Numbered from the stretch's first letter, positions 43,012-52,032 are shown. The stretch: DNA of 64,000 bases from Streptomyces sp. WAC 01529 (GCF_003945545.1 NZ_CP029617.1:8149001-8213000); one strand, 5' to 3'. Numbers and translations are program-made. Notes: a model not told the origin generated them from the sequence alone.

Positions 43012-44067
43012 ATGATGAGTGCAGCCCTCCGCAGCAGGGCGTGGAAACTGGTGGAGACGGTCACGACACCACTGCTGCCGTCGGACTACCTCGACCTGGT
43101 CAGCCCGCTGCGTGCGGGCGCTGACCTGCGTGGACGCATCGAGGCCGTGCACCCCGAGACGGGTGACGCCGCGACGATCGTGATCAGGCCGGGGCGGGAC
43201 TGGCGTGGCCACACAGCCGGTCAGTACGTACGGATCGGAGTCGACGTCGACGGGGTGCGCCTGTGGCGTGCGTACTCCATCACCTCGCCGACAAACCGCC
43301 GGGACGGCCGCGTCACGATCACCGTGAAGGCGATCCCGGACGGCAAGGTCAGCAACCACCTGGTGCGCAGGGCGAAACCGGGCACGCTGATCCAGCTCGA
43401 TCAGCCGACCGGTGACTTCGTGCTGCCGCAGGCCAAGCCCGCCAAGGTGCTCTACCTGACGGCCGGCAGCGGCATCACGCCCGTGATGGGCATGCTGCGC
43501 GACACCGAGTTCGACGACGTCGTCATGGTCCACTGCGCCCCGCGGCCGCAAGACGTGATCTTCCGCAGCGAACTGCACGACCTGGTCGCGGGCAAGAAGC
43601 TGCGGCTCACCGAGGTGCACACCGACACAGACGGCACGCTCGACATCGCCCGTCTCGACGAACTCGTGCCCGACTGGACCGAGCGTGAGACCTGGGCGTG
43701 TGGGCCCGCGGGCCTGCTCGACGCCGCCGAAAAGCACTGGGTCGACCACGGCGTCCCGGACCGCCTGCACACCGAACGTTTCCGCCCCAGCATCCTCGTC
43801 GCCGGCGACGGCGGCGAGGTCACGTTCAGCGCCACCGGCAAGAGGGTCGACGCGGACGGCGCCACGCCATTGCTGGACATCGGCGAGGAGGCCGGCGTGC
43901 TCATGCCCTCCGGGTGCCGCATGGGCATCTGCTTCGGCTGCGTCACGCCGCTCAAGGCGGGCGCCGTCCGCGACCTGCGCACCGGCGAGGTCACCGAGGC
44001 CGAGCCGGGCGTCCTCATCCAGACCTGCGTGTCCGCCGCGGCGGGCCCCTGCGACATCGAACGGTAG
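43012..44067 (+). CDS. ferredoxin reductase with C-terminal 2Fe-2S domain
   Basis: A 351-residue electron-transfer protein. FAD domain: LWRAYSITSPTNRRDG (R-x-Y-S) ; NAD(P) domain: YLTAGSGITPVMGMLRD and WACGPAGLLDAAEKHW; plant-type 2Fe-2S domain at the end with PSGCRMGICFGCVTPLKAGA and LIQTCVSAAAGPCD (C-x4-C-x2-C...C). It carries electrons from NAD(P)H to the membrane desaturase encoded next. The start at 43012 is preceded by CTGGAGG; ATG 43015 is equally possible. The desaturase starts 8 bp after the stop. Confidence 0.93.
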   Translation: MMSAALRSRAWKLVETVTTPLLPSDYLDLVSPLRAGADLRGRIEAVHPETGDAATIVIRPGRDWRGHTAGQYVRIGVDVDGVRLWRAYSITSPTNRRDGRVTITVKAIPDGKVSNHLVRRAKPGTLIQLDQPTGDFVLPQAKPAKVLYLTAGSGITPVMGMLRDTEFDDVVMVHCAPRPQDVIFRSELHDLVAGKKLRLTEVHTDTDGTLDIARLDELVPDWTERETWACGPAGLLDAAEKHWVDHGVPDRLHTERFRPSILVAGDGGEVTFSATGKRVDADGATPLLDIGEEAGVLMPSGCRMGICFGCVTPLKAGAVRDLRTGEVTEAEPGVLIQTCVSAAAGPCDIER

Positions 44068-44074
44068 GAGCACC

Positions 44075-45193
44075 TTGACCGCCATCGACCCCACCGCCCA
44101 CCTGACCGTGGAGCAGATCGAGGAGCTCGGCCGCGAGCTGGACGCGATCCGCGACGAGGTGATCGCCAGTCGCGGCGAGAAGGACGCCGCCTACATCCGC
44201 AAGGTCATCTCGGCACAGCGCAAGCTGGAGCTGGCCAGCAGGGGCGTGCTGCTGTTCTCGCTCTTCCCGCCGGCGTGGCTGATCGGCACCGCCGGTCTGT
44301 CCGTGGCGAAGATCATGGACAACATGGAGATCGGCCACAACATCCTGCACGGCCAGTGGGACTGGATGCGAGACCCGAAGATCCACTCCACCACCTGGGA
44401 ATGGGATCACGTCTCCCCGGCCGACCAGTGGAAGCACTCGCACAACGAGCTGCACCACACGTACACCAACGTGATCGGCAAGGACAACGACCTCGGCTAC
44501 GGCATCATGCGCGTCGACGAGGACCAGAAGTGGCACCCGTTCCACCTCGGCCAGCCGCTGTGGAACTTCATCAACGCCTGTTTCTTCGAGTACGGCATCG
44601 CAGCGTACGACCTGGAGCTCGGCAACAACCTGCCCAAGCACCGCCGCAAGAACCCGGAGTTCCGCGCGCGGGCCAAGGCCGTGGGCCGCAAGATCCGCAA
44701 GCAGGTGCTCAAGGACTACGTGATCCACCCGCTGCTTTCGGGCCCGTCATTCCTCACCACGCTCGGCGCCACGTTCACCGCGAACGTGGTCCGCAACATC
44801 TGGACCCACTCGGTGATCATGTGCGGGCACTTCCCCGAGGGCGTACAGGTCTTCGAGCGCCGGTCGATCGAGGGCGAGACCCGCGGCCAGTGGTACCTGC
44901 GCCAGATGATGGGCTCCGCGAACATCAGCGGCAGCAAGGCCATGCACTTCATGACCGGCAACCTGTCGCACCAGATCGAGCACCACCTGTTCCCGGACCT
45001 GCCGAGCAACCGGTACGCCGAGGTCGCGGTGAAGGTCCGCGCGCTGTTCGAAAAGTATGAGCTGGAGTACGTCACCGGCCCGCTGCCCAAGCAGGTGCTC
45101 TCCGCGTGGCACAAGGTCTTCCGGCTCTCGCTGCCGAACAAGAAGCCCAAGGCCAAAACGCCGGCCCGCGAGCGGGAACTCGTCGCGGCCTGA
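44075..45193 (+). CDS. membrane fatty-acid desaturase
   Basis: A 372-residue di-iron desaturase. The three histidine boxes are present: GHNILHGQWDW (HxxxH), HSHNELHHTYTN (HxxHH) and LSHQIEHHLFPDLP (HxxHH). Two hydrophobic regions (GVLLFSLFPPAWLIGTAGLS and LTTLGATFTANVVRNIWTHS) span the membrane. It introduces a double bond in acyl chains, probably delta-9, to adjust membrane fluidity, using electrons from the upstream reductase. The start is TTG at 44075 with AGGAG five bases upstream; the Lys-rich C-terminus is usual. Confidence 0.93.
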   Translation: MTAIDPTAHLTVEQIEELGRELDAIRDEVIASRGEKDAAYIRKVISAQRKLELASRGVLLFSLFPPAWLIGTAGLSVAKIMDNMEIGHNILHGQWDWMRDPKIHSTTWEWDHVSPADQWKHSHNELHHTYTNVIGKDNDLGYGIMRVDEDQKWHPFHLGQPLWNFINACFFEYGIAAYDLELGNNLPKHRRKNPEFRARAKAVGRKIRKQVLKDYVIHPLLSGPSFLTTLGATFTANVVRNIWTHSVIMCGHFPEGVQVFERRSIEGETRGQWYLRQMMGSANISGSKAMHFMTGNLSHQIEHHLFPDLPSNRYAEVAVKVRALFEKYELEYVTGPLPKQVLSAWHKVFRLSLPNKKPKAKTPARERELVAA

Positions 45194-45324
45194 TTCCCGG
45201 TATGCCGAGGCCGCACAACTGCCGGACGCGCGTGATGTCGTAGGGCTCGTGCGGAACGCTTCTGCTCAGCGGGGTCTCTCACTACCTGTACGGCTGTACC
45301 CCCGGAGAGGAGTTGCTCTGGACG

Positions 45325-45510
45325 GTGCGTCGTGTTCGTGTACTGCTGCTGACCGCCCTGATGTTGGTCATGGGTTCGGTGATGTCGTCCGCTCCGGCCT
45401 CGGCTGTGATCGGCGGGTCAAAGAGCACCTACGGCCCGTGGGCGGTACGCATGCTCGTGGACGGCAAACCGGCGTGCACCGGGACGGCAGTCGCCCGACA
45501 GTGGATCCTC
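45325..45510 (+). pseudogene. N-terminal fragment of a trypsin-like serine protease
   Basis: GTG at 45325 (GGAGAGGAG upstream) opens a signal peptide (VRVLLLTALMLVMGSVMSSA) followed by VIGGSKSTYGPWAVRMLV and ACTGTAVARQWIL, the S1-family N-terminus up to just before the catalytic His segment (TAxHC). After about 45510 the reading becomes unrelated and stops at 45627. Roughly three quarters of the protease, including the whole catalytic triad, is missing. A deletion or insertion at about 45505-45512 broke the gene. Confidence 0.8.
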
Positions 45511-45839
45511 AAGGGTTTTTGGGCCGGAGGGATTGGGCGCTGGGCGCTTGACCTGGCCCCTGACAGTCAGGCTGGGCGGTGCGCTGCACTGGCGCACCGC
45601 GCCCTCTCGGGGGCGCCGGGCCGTTGAGCGCCAGCGTGGTCGAGAACCTGGACGTTCAGAATGCTTCTGCGACCGACAGGCAGCCGCGATGAAAGCGAGC
45701 CAACCCGAGTTGAGCGACCGCGGCGTCGATTTGGCACGTGGCCCATGCCGCCCGATCTCAACGAAAAGCCGGTGCCCCCGGTCTGGCGCACTTCAAGGCC
45801 TTGCCGCGGATAGAGCAGGAGACCGGCCCAGCACATTTT

Positions 45840-45878
45840 GGGAGCTTCGGTTGGCGAACGCCGCCAACCGAAGCTCCC
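45840..45878. terminator. strong 17-bp hairpin
   Basis: GGGAGCTTCGGTTGGCG / CGCCAACCGAAGCTCCC (45840-45856, 45862-45878), loop of 5. It lies between the protease fragment and the small secreted-protein gene (109 bp past that gene's stop, minus direction) and may terminate its transcript. The 45511-45986 stretch holds no other recognisable feature. Confidence 0.65.
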
Positions 45879-45986
45879 CAACACGCTCAATCGCCAAGTG
45901 CCGTGTTTTCGAAGGCGAAGGCACCGCCTTGGGCCATATCACAGAGGTTCTGGCACAGGCACTTAAATCAAGTTCCGTACGGGTTC

Positions 45987-46184
45987 TCAGTTCCCGAACG
46001 TGTGGGAACCCTGGTTCGCCTGGCACATGGGGTCGGTCAGGGGGATGCCGGTACCGCACGCAGCGCTGTTTCCGATTCCCATCAGGCCGCCGAGACCATC
46101 ATCGTCGTCGGCGGCGGCGCTCGCGCCACCGAGCACGGTCGCAGCGGTCAGCGCGGCGGTCGCAAGTACGGTACGGAAACGCAT
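45987..46184 (-). CDS. small secreted protein (65 residues)
   Basis: A complete small gene: GGAGG precedes the ATG at 46184 by 5 bases. The signal peptide is MRFRTVLATAALTAATVLGG and the mature part starts after ASAAADDDD. The ~40-residue mature peptide (GLGGLMGIGNSAACGTGIPL, TDPMCQANQGSHTFGN) has two Cys that can form one disulphide. The pattern recalls Streptomyces surface peptides that lie near chaplins and rodlins, but no known family is recognised. It sits among broken genes yet is itself intact. Confidence 0.72.
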   Translation of the reverse strand: MRFRTVLATAALTAATVLGGASAAADDDDGLGGLMGIGNSAACGTGIPLTDPMCQANQGSHTFGN

Positions 46185-46288
46185 GGGTCCTCCAGGGGTT
46201 TCGCGGATGGGGCTCCGCACCATCCTGGCGCTGTGCCCCCGGCGCCACGAGGCAGAAAGCGCAGCAGGGTGACCGGCCGCCCCTCAGA

Positions 46289-46373
46289 GCCTGTCTTCGA
46301 ACCCCCGTCGTTCGCGCGAAGCGCGAGCGGGCGTGCCGGGCGACGCTGCGCAGGCGGGGGTTCAAAGACAGGC
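46289..46373. repeat. 19-bp inverted repeat, possible MITE or IS scar
   Basis: GCCTGTCTTCGAACCCCCG (46289-46307) and CGGGGGTTCAAAGACAGGC (46355-46373) are inverted with one mismatch and enclose 47 bp. Size and placement directly before a gene fragment suggest a small non-autonomous element or the joined ends of a deleted one. Confidence 0.6.
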
Positions 46374-46634
46374 GCTTACGAGCTGCCAGCGACCGAGGGC
46401 AAGCGCGGCGATCCGAGATGGCTGGCCTTCGCCCGCCGCTACGGCTTCGACCCCCGCCGTCCCGTGCAGTGGAAGGTTGAGGCGCTGGAGCCGACCGGAC
46501 TCCAGCGCCTGGTCCTCGCCGCCGTCGACACGTACATCGACCGCGGCGTCCTCGCCCGGCGGATCGTCCGCGAGGAACAGCAGCGCCGCGCCCTTCAGGA
46601 GTTCGTCGGCCGGTGGGGCGCGCGTGATGTCTGA
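46372..46634 (+). pseudogene. 3' part of a mobile-element-type hypothetical gene (copy A)
   Basis: The frame reads AYELPATEGKRGDPRWLAFA, RRYGFDPRRPVQWKVEALEP, LQRLVLAAVDTYIDRGVLAR and RIVREEQQRRALQEFVGRW, ending at 46634. This looks natural and complete at its C-terminus, but it joins an inverted repeat at its 5' end with no start, so it is probably truncated. A second, frameshifted copy lies at 49165. I do not recognise a function; the setting points to a plasmid or integrative-element gene. Confidence 0.6.
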
Positions 46635-46941
46635 GGGGTCGTCTTAACCCCTCACGTCGGCCCAGAGGAGTGTTCCCGGGAAATCGGCGTCCATATCGAT
46701 GGCTCGCCACTCATCACCACCCAGAAGCAGGCCTCCCGCTGGGGCTACGGCCACTGTCCCCGGGGGAGCAGGCGGGGCAACGGCGGAGCACCACGGGGGG
46801 AGCAGACGGCGGTTGTGTCCCTTGTTTAGAGGCGTCGCGCCGCCACTACGCGGCGGGAAGGGGCAGAGTTGCGCGCTGCCGGGCCGGTGGGCGGCTGGTG
46901 AGGCCTGCGGTCGTGCGAGTGGCAGCCCCGGGTGCACGCCG

Positions 46942-46973
46942 CCCCTGAGAGTCAGTCCTCAGACTCTCAGGGG
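46942..46973. terminator. 12-bp hairpin downstream of the glycine-rich gene
   Basis: CCCCTGAGAGTC / GACTCTCAGGGG (46942-46953, 46962-46973), loop of 8. It is 86 bp past the stop of the glycine-rich gene. A second imperfect hairpin (CCTGAGACC...GGTCTGAGG) lies at about 46999-47030, closer to the stop. Confidence 0.65.
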
Positions 46974-47059
46974 CGGACGTCAGGGTGCACCCATCACGTC
47001 CTGAGACCGCGCCATGTGGTCTGAGGGCGTGAGGGGCGGGCCACCTGGGTGGGGCAAGG

Positions 47060-47986
47060 TCACGGTGTTCCGTTGGCGCCGCTCGCGCAGGGGCTGCCCG
47101 CGCCGAACGTTCCGCCCGTTCCACCGGTCCCGCCACGGAAGAGCATGCCCCCCGTGGCGTTGCCGCCGGCGCCGCCGATCCCGCAGGTGCCATCAACGCT
47201 GGCACCCGACTTCACACCGCCATTGCCGCCGGTGCCTCCGTTGCCACCCGAGTTGGTGATCCCTCCAGAACTCACACCACCGGCTCCGCCAATGCCCGCG
47301 GCGCCACCGGGGTAAGCACCGCCGGAGCTGCCGTTGCCGCCCTTCCCGGCATTACCGCCCTTACCTCCGTTGCCGGAGGCGTTGGTGCCGCCGGCGCCTC
47401 CGTTGCCGCCCTTTCCGCCGCCGTGGCCGATGCCGCCGTTGCCCGCGTTACCGCCCGCACCACCGCTCGATCCACCGACGCCACCCAGGCCGCCCTGGCC
47501 GCCGGCTCCGGCGCTGGCGCCGGAGTTCCCGCCGGCACCTCCGATGCCGCCCGCAGCGGCGTTGGTGCCCGCACCGCCCGCACCGCCCGCACCACCCGCG
47601 CCGTTGAGGCCGCCGGAGGCACCGGTGCCACCGTTACCGCCGGTCGCGCCGCTTGAGCCACCAGTGCCACCGGTGGCACCTGCACCGCCGGATCCGCTGC
47701 CTACGCCGATCCCGCCGTTACCGCCCGCACCGCCGACCCCGTTGGCGAAGCCGTTGCCGCCGGGGCCGCCGGCACCGCCCGCGCAGTTGCCCGTTCCGGT
47801 CGCAGCACCGCCTGCGGTGCCGGGGAAGCCCGCAGGGTGGGCGGCGGTGCCGTTGGCACCCGCAATGCCCGCAGTGCCCGCGGTACAGGCCAGGGCAGAG
47901 GCCCCGGCAGGGGCGCCGAAGAAGAGTGCTGCTCCGGTGAAGAGGGTCGGGAGGGCGAGGAGAGCGGTGGTCTGTTTCCGGTTCAC
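47060..47986 (-). CDS. PE_PGRS-like glycine/alanine-rich secreted protein
   Basis: A 308-residue precursor. It starts with GTG at 47986 (AGAGGAAA upstream) and a Sec signal (TTALLALPTLFTGAALFFGA, then SALACTAG). Almost all of the rest is made of GGA/GGN/GGT triplet repeats (for example GGAGGNGGIGVGSGSGGAGA), the pattern of mycobacterial PGRS domains and glycine-rich cell-wall proteins. These repeats probably form a polyglycine-II or beta-roll-like rod. Four Cys are spread at about 34, 68, 269 and 300. No PE domain is present. Probably a secreted or surface structural protein. Confidence 0.82.
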   Translation of the reverse strand: MNRKQTTALLALPTLFTGAALFFGAPAGASALACTAGTAGIAGANGTAAHPAGFPGTAGGAATGTGNCAGGAGGPGGNGFANGVGGAGGNGGIGVGSGSGGAGATGGTGGSSGATGGNGGTGASGGLNGAGGAGGAGGAGTNAAAGGIGGAGGNSGASAGAGGQGGLGGVGGSSGGAGGNAGNGGIGHGGGKGGNGGAGGTNASGNGGKGGNAGKGGNGSSGGAYPGGAAGIGGAGGVSSGGITNSGGNGGTGGNGGVKSGASVDGTCGIGGAGGNATGGMLFRGGTGGTGGTFGAGSPCASGANGTP

Positions 47987-49051
47987 GGTGTTTCCTCTGG
48001 CTCAGGTGAAGCAAGGGTCGATCCTGGGCGCGAAATCAGGCCGGCAAGGCACCTAAAAAGATTAATTTCCCTCGAAACATTTGTCTGCGCCGCATGCCGT
48101 GTGGCAGTCCGAGGATTACGCGCTACTTCCATACGACACGCATGTCCAGATATTTGTAATAGAACAAGGTGTGCGATTTCCGTCAACAATCACCTGACAG
48201 GGCCCTACGTAATCCACCGGAGGGAAAATCCCCTCAAAATTTCGTTTAGCCGATATTCACCGATGGGGCCGACCGGTACTGACGCGAAGTCGCCATTTTG
48301 AAGTTTCTGGCTCCTGCGGGCTCTGAACTGCAGGTTCTGGTTATCGGCAGCCGAAGACACTTGGGACCTCTGCCACCCAGGACCTGTCGAGGCGCATCAC
48401 GCGAGGTCGACGCGGGTAGGGCGAGGTGAGACAACGACGGCTCGTCCGCCCCTGGCGTGCACGGAGTTGGCCGGATCCAAAGAGGTCTCGGCATATGCGA
48501 CCCCCGTCTTGACGGGAAAGCGTACTCCTCATGCATCCCAGACGCAATTACGCCCAAAAATGCTGGGGATGAGGGCCGAGCAAGCGGCACCAGCAGCGAA
48601 AGTCGGGACGAGATGCCGGACGGATCGATGCCCTGACTCTGGTTACCGACTCCGACTCATCACCCAGGCAGAAATTCCATGTATCCCCTCCATAGCAGGA
48701 TGATGGCAATTGCCAGCCCAGGAATCGAAATGCTGCTGGATTACTAGTTTGACTCTGTCGGGGATCTTGGAGTTTCCCGGTGCGGCAGCGTGATCGGCAG
48801 GCATGCTCGGGTGGTTCCGATGACCGATACGGCTGTCGAGGTGCCCGTTGTCCCTCCCGCGTTCCGGTGAGCACGTTCCGCCTCTGATTGCGCCGCTCGC
48901 GCGGGCGAACAACCCGGGTGGTACGACGGCGATATGGGTGCGCGACCGAAGGCGTCGTTGATGCGGTCCATGGCCTCCTCGCCCCGGCGGCCCAGCGGGC
49001 CGCCTCGCATGCCTCCCGGCCCTCCGGCGCGGCCGCACGCTGTGGAAGCCG
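47987..49051. other. long stretch without recognisable gene
   Basis: About 1.06 kb. The part at 48040-48300 is A/T-rich for this window (promoter side of the glycine-rich gene). The rest has short open frames on both strands with no family resemblance and mixed codon use. I see decayed sequence only. Confidence 0.45.
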
Positions 49052-49165
49052 ATCGTCCAGCTCCGTGGCTATGGCGTATTTGAAGTCGATGCGGCAGCGG
49101 ACCGCCTCGGCCGTCTGCCGGTCCGGCAGACCGAGCAGGAACTGCAGCACACAGAGCAGGTCCGC
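49052..49165 (-). mobile_element. IS1182-type transposase N-terminal remnant
   Basis: Minus-strand translation gives DLLCVLQFLLGLPDRQTAEA and VRCRIDFKYAIATELDD, the conserved early segment of IS1182-family transposases. After ELDD the similarity ends abruptly. Only about 35 codons survive. Confidence 0.7.
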
Positions 49166-49326
49166 GCTTACGAGTTGCCCGCGACCGAGGCAAGCACGGC
49201 GACCCGCGATGGCCGGCCTTCGCCCGCCGCTACGGCTTCGATCCCCGCCGCCCGGTGCAGTGGGAGGGGGAGGCGCTGAAGCCGGACGAACTGAAGCGCC
49301 TGGTCCTCGCCGCCGTCGACCGGGAC
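49165..49326 (+). repeat. frameshifted second copy of the 46372 gene fragment (copy B)
   Basis: Aligns base by base with 46372-46535: GCGCTTACGAG, then CTTCGCCCGCCGCTACGGCT and GCGCCTGGTCCTCGCCGCCG in both. Copy B lacks one G after GACCGAGG, so the protein frame is lost. It is a direct repeat 2.8 kb from copy A. Confidence 0.75.
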
Positions 49327-50161
49327 CATTGCGGCACCGGGGTCTCGCATACTCCGGCTCAGCGCCGGACCGTCATGCCCAGTCCATGCCCAGTTTGGCG
49401 AGGGCGGCGATGTCCAGGAGCAGTGTTTGTGATCCGGAGCGGGTGCTCTGGCCTGGGTTGATCAGTTTTGATGTGTGGTTATGGTCAGACGGTGCTGGTG
49501 CTTCGGTAGCCGTGGCGAGCGTGGAAGCTGGTCCTGGCCTGTGAGTCTGACCTGCAGGTTTGTCAGGTAGCGGGCCGTGGTGTTCAGGTCGTGTCATCTC
49601 TACTGCGCTCGGAGCATTTCCGCCGATCGTTGGTATGCGGCGGTGCCTGGACGAGCGGCCCGCTTTTTGAAGGCCGGGACATGGCCAGCGGGCTTGGGGT
49701 GGGCATGTGACCTGGCAGGTCAGTGGTTCGTTATGCCGAGGCGACGCGGCGTGGGCAGCTCGGCCGCGCGGGCGGCGGCGCGCTGCGGCACCCGCGTGGA
49801 ACACCTGCTCAGCGTCCCCGTGACTGAACCGGGCATGGGCCGGTGGCTCTTCCTGGATGACTGGGGCCCCAGCCAACCGCGGCCCCGCCCGGTCTGGTCA
49901 AGGCCGCTCCCACCGCCCTCGACGCGGTTGGGCACGAAATGGCCCTGGGCGGCTGTGGGCCGTTCTGAGCTAGGGATGTTGGCGCCGGATGCTGTTTCAG
50001 TCATTCGGCTGCGGGGCGGCCGTGTTGGCAACCCGCTTGGTTGTGACGGCGTGGCTGTGACGGCTACGCCGTTTCACGGAATGCAGCCTGGTTGCGAGCG
50101 CTGGTCATCGTCGCTAAAAGCCAGTTGAGATGGTGTCTTTGATGGGGAAGGGTCTGTGGTT
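49327..50161. other. intergenic, decayed sequence
   Basis: About 830 bp with no recognised gene. Codon use is irregular on both strands. The last ~100 bp should contain the promoter of the YCII gene. Confidence 0.45.
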
Positions 50162-50710
50162 ATGGAGTTCTTCTGCTACCACCGTGACCGGCCCGGCTCC
50201 CTCGCGTTACGCGAGGAGCTGGTGGAGGAGCACTGGTCCTACATGGACCGGTACGCGAAGGAGCTGATCGCTCGCGGCCCGACCTTCGCCGATGATGGTG
50301 AAACCCCCACCGGCAGCGTGCACATCGTCGACCTGCCCGATCCCGCCGCCGCCCGCGCGTTCGCCTTCGACGAGCCCAACTACCAGGCCGGTGCGTACCG
50401 GGATGTGCTCCTGCGCCGGTGGCGCAACGTGCTGGGGCGCACCATGTGGGATTTCCCAGGTGCCCGGACCGATGACAAGCGGTACCTGGTGCTCGGCCTC
50501 GGCGAGGGCCCGGCCGCCGACCTCGCCCTGCCGCACGACCGGGACGACCTGGTCGCGTACGGGCCGCTGCTGTCCGACGACGGCGACACCTGGCTGGGTA
50601 CGGCGGTGCTGCTCAGGGCCCCGGATATGGACACGGCACGAGCCGTCCTGACTGCGGACCGGTACGCGGACATCGAGGTCCACGACTGGGAGTTCGGTGG
50701 ACGTCGATGA
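50162..50710 (+). CDS. YCII-related domain protein
   Basis: A 182-residue cytosolic protein with two related halves of the YCII (ferredoxin-like, dimeric alpha+beta barrel) fold. First half: MEFFCYHRDRPGSLALREEL, ARGPTFADDGETPTGSVHIV, FDEPNYQAGAYRDVLLRRWR. Second half: GPLLSDDGDTWLGTAVLLRA. The His in EEHWSYMDRY and the Asp of DDGET fit the family pocket. Such proteins are small-molecule lyases/dehalogenase-like or of unknown role. GGGGAAGGG is 9 bases before the ATG at 50162; a GTG at 50156 is possible. Confidence 0.85.
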   Translation: MEFFCYHRDRPGSLALREELVEEHWSYMDRYAKELIARGPTFADDGETPTGSVHIVDLPDPAAARAFAFDEPNYQAGAYRDVLLRRWRNVLGRTMWDFPGARTDDKRYLVLGLGEGPAADLALPHDRDDLVAYGPLLSDDGDTWLGTAVLLRAPDMDTARAVLTADRYADIEVHDWEFGGRR

Positions 50711-50733
50711 GCCGAGAAGGCGTCGGATTGATG

Positions 50734-51996
50734 TCATCTCCGGACCACATTGACCCGGGATAGGAGCGGTGACGGTGGCGCTGCGGGCGGTCCGCTGGTG
50801 GACGGGCCGGTGGAGTTTTGGGGCGTTGCACCTGGAGACCACCCGGGCAGGGGTGATGCCGCGCCGTCTCCTTTCTGGCGGCAGTCGCGGAGGATCTTCC
50901 AGTTCTTCATGCGGGCGAAGGTGTGCTCGACGCGGGCCCGGACCCGGCGGTGATCGGCGTTGTCCTCCTCCTGGCCACGCAGGAGAGGCCGTCCAGCCCT
51001 TCTGCGGTGCGGGACGATCAAACCGGTGCCGAGGTAGGCGCCATCCGCGATGACCGTCCTCCCGGCTGCCGCGGCCGACAGATCCGACTCACGCCAGACA
51101 TGAGCGTCAGCCTTGTTCCCCGGCGCCGGGCGGGCGGTCGCGACGACCAGTCGGGTGTCGGCGTCGATGATGACCTGCACGTTCGCCGAGAACCGGTAGT
51201 TCCTCGACGAGGCGCCAACCGTGCGATCACGCATAGGGATCGAGGTTCCGTCCACGATCCACAACCGGTCCACGTCGACGACCGGCCGCGGGGCCAGCGC
51301 CAACGCCAGCAGCGGCCGCAGGCGCTGAATGACCCGGCAGACCGTGGCCGAGGAGATCCCGAAGAGCGGTGCGAGCTGCCGCATCGTGGGCCTCAGGTTG
51401 AGCGGGCCAAATTCGTCCATGCAGAAGACGATGTCGGGTTCGTGCTCCTCGGGTATGACCTCGCCGTCGGCGATCGCATACAAGTGCTCGACGCGGGCCT
51501 TCTTCGTCGTGTATTCCGGATCGCGGGAGGTCTTCCAGGTCTTCAGGCGCTGAAAGGAGACGCCTTCCTCGCGGAGCAGGCTGCGCAGGCCCTCGTGGCT
51601 GATGTCGTCGACCACTCCCTCGGCAACCAGGAAGTCCGCCAGCTTGGTCAGGCTCCAGGTCGAGAACGGCAGGTCGTGCTCGGTCGGCTTGGACTTGGCG
51701 ATCTTCTTGATCTCGCGCCGCTCAGGCAGCGTGAAGGTCTTGGGACGGACTCCGGAGTGCTTCGGATACAGCGACTCGAAGCTGTCGGCGTTGAAGTTGT
51801 GAATCACGTCCCGGACCCGGTCATCGCCGGTGAACGACACCTCGGCGATCTTCACCATCGGCATGCCCTGCGCGGACAGCAGCACCATCTGGGCCCGTCG
51901 CCAGGTCACCACCGACCCGGTGCCCCTGCGGATGATCCGCAGTAGCCGCCGTCCCTCGTCGTCATCCATCTCACGGACACGTACTCGCTCTGCCAC
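50734..51996 (-). CDS. chimeric transposase, IS630 N-terminus joined to IS5 C-terminus
   Basis: A 420-codon open frame. Residues 1-203 are IS630-type: RRAQMVLLSAQGMPMVKIAE (HTH), KSKPTEHDLPFSTWSLTKLA and the first catalytic Asp in DIVFCMDEFGPLNLRP. From residue 204 the sequence is IS5-type: MRQLAPLFGISSATVCRVIQ, DRLWIVDGTSIPMRDRTVGA (Asp), VIADGAYLGTGLIVPHRRRA (Asp) and RVRARVEHTFARMKNWKILR (Glu). The switch at about 51387 is in frame. The last ~40 residues (Pro/Ser-rich) replace the usual GLHHAV-type tail, so the 3' end is frameshifted. A functional enzyme is unlikely to be intended; recombination of two elements explains it. Confidence 0.8.
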   Translation of the reverse strand: MAERVRVREMDDDEGRRLLRIIRRGTGSVVTWRRAQMVLLSAQGMPMVKIAEVSFTGDDRVRDVIHNFNADSFESLYPKHSGVRPKTFTLPERREIKKIAKSKPTEHDLPFSTWSLTKLADFLVAEGVVDDISHEGLRSLLREEGVSFQRLKTWKTSRDPEYTTKKARVEHLYAIADGEVIPEEHEPDIVFCMDEFGPLNLRPTMRQLAPLFGISSATVCRVIQRLRPLLALALAPRPVVDVDRLWIVDGTSIPMRDRTVGASSRNYRFSANVQVIIDADTRLVVATARPAPGNKADAHVWRESDLSAAAAGRTVIADGAYLGTGLIVPHRRRAGRPLLRGQEEDNADHRRVRARVEHTFARMKNWKILRDCRQKGDGAASPLPGWSPGATPQNSTGPSTSGPPAAPPSPLLSRVNVVRR

Positions 51997-52032
51997 TGCC
52001 CGACGGTAACGGACGGTCGACGCCCAGGAACC

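Noticed and set aside
47060..47986. Repetitive DNA that might be a CRISPR array
   Set aside because: The repeats are irregular 9-base codon-level units inside a coding frame, with no constant repeat/spacer pattern. No CRISPR array or cas gene was seen anywhere.
47334..48056. Pro/Ala-rich plus-strand ORF, collagen-like
   Set aside because: It is the complement of the glycine-rich repeats (GGC/GCC codons); the minus strand has the signal peptide and ribosome site.
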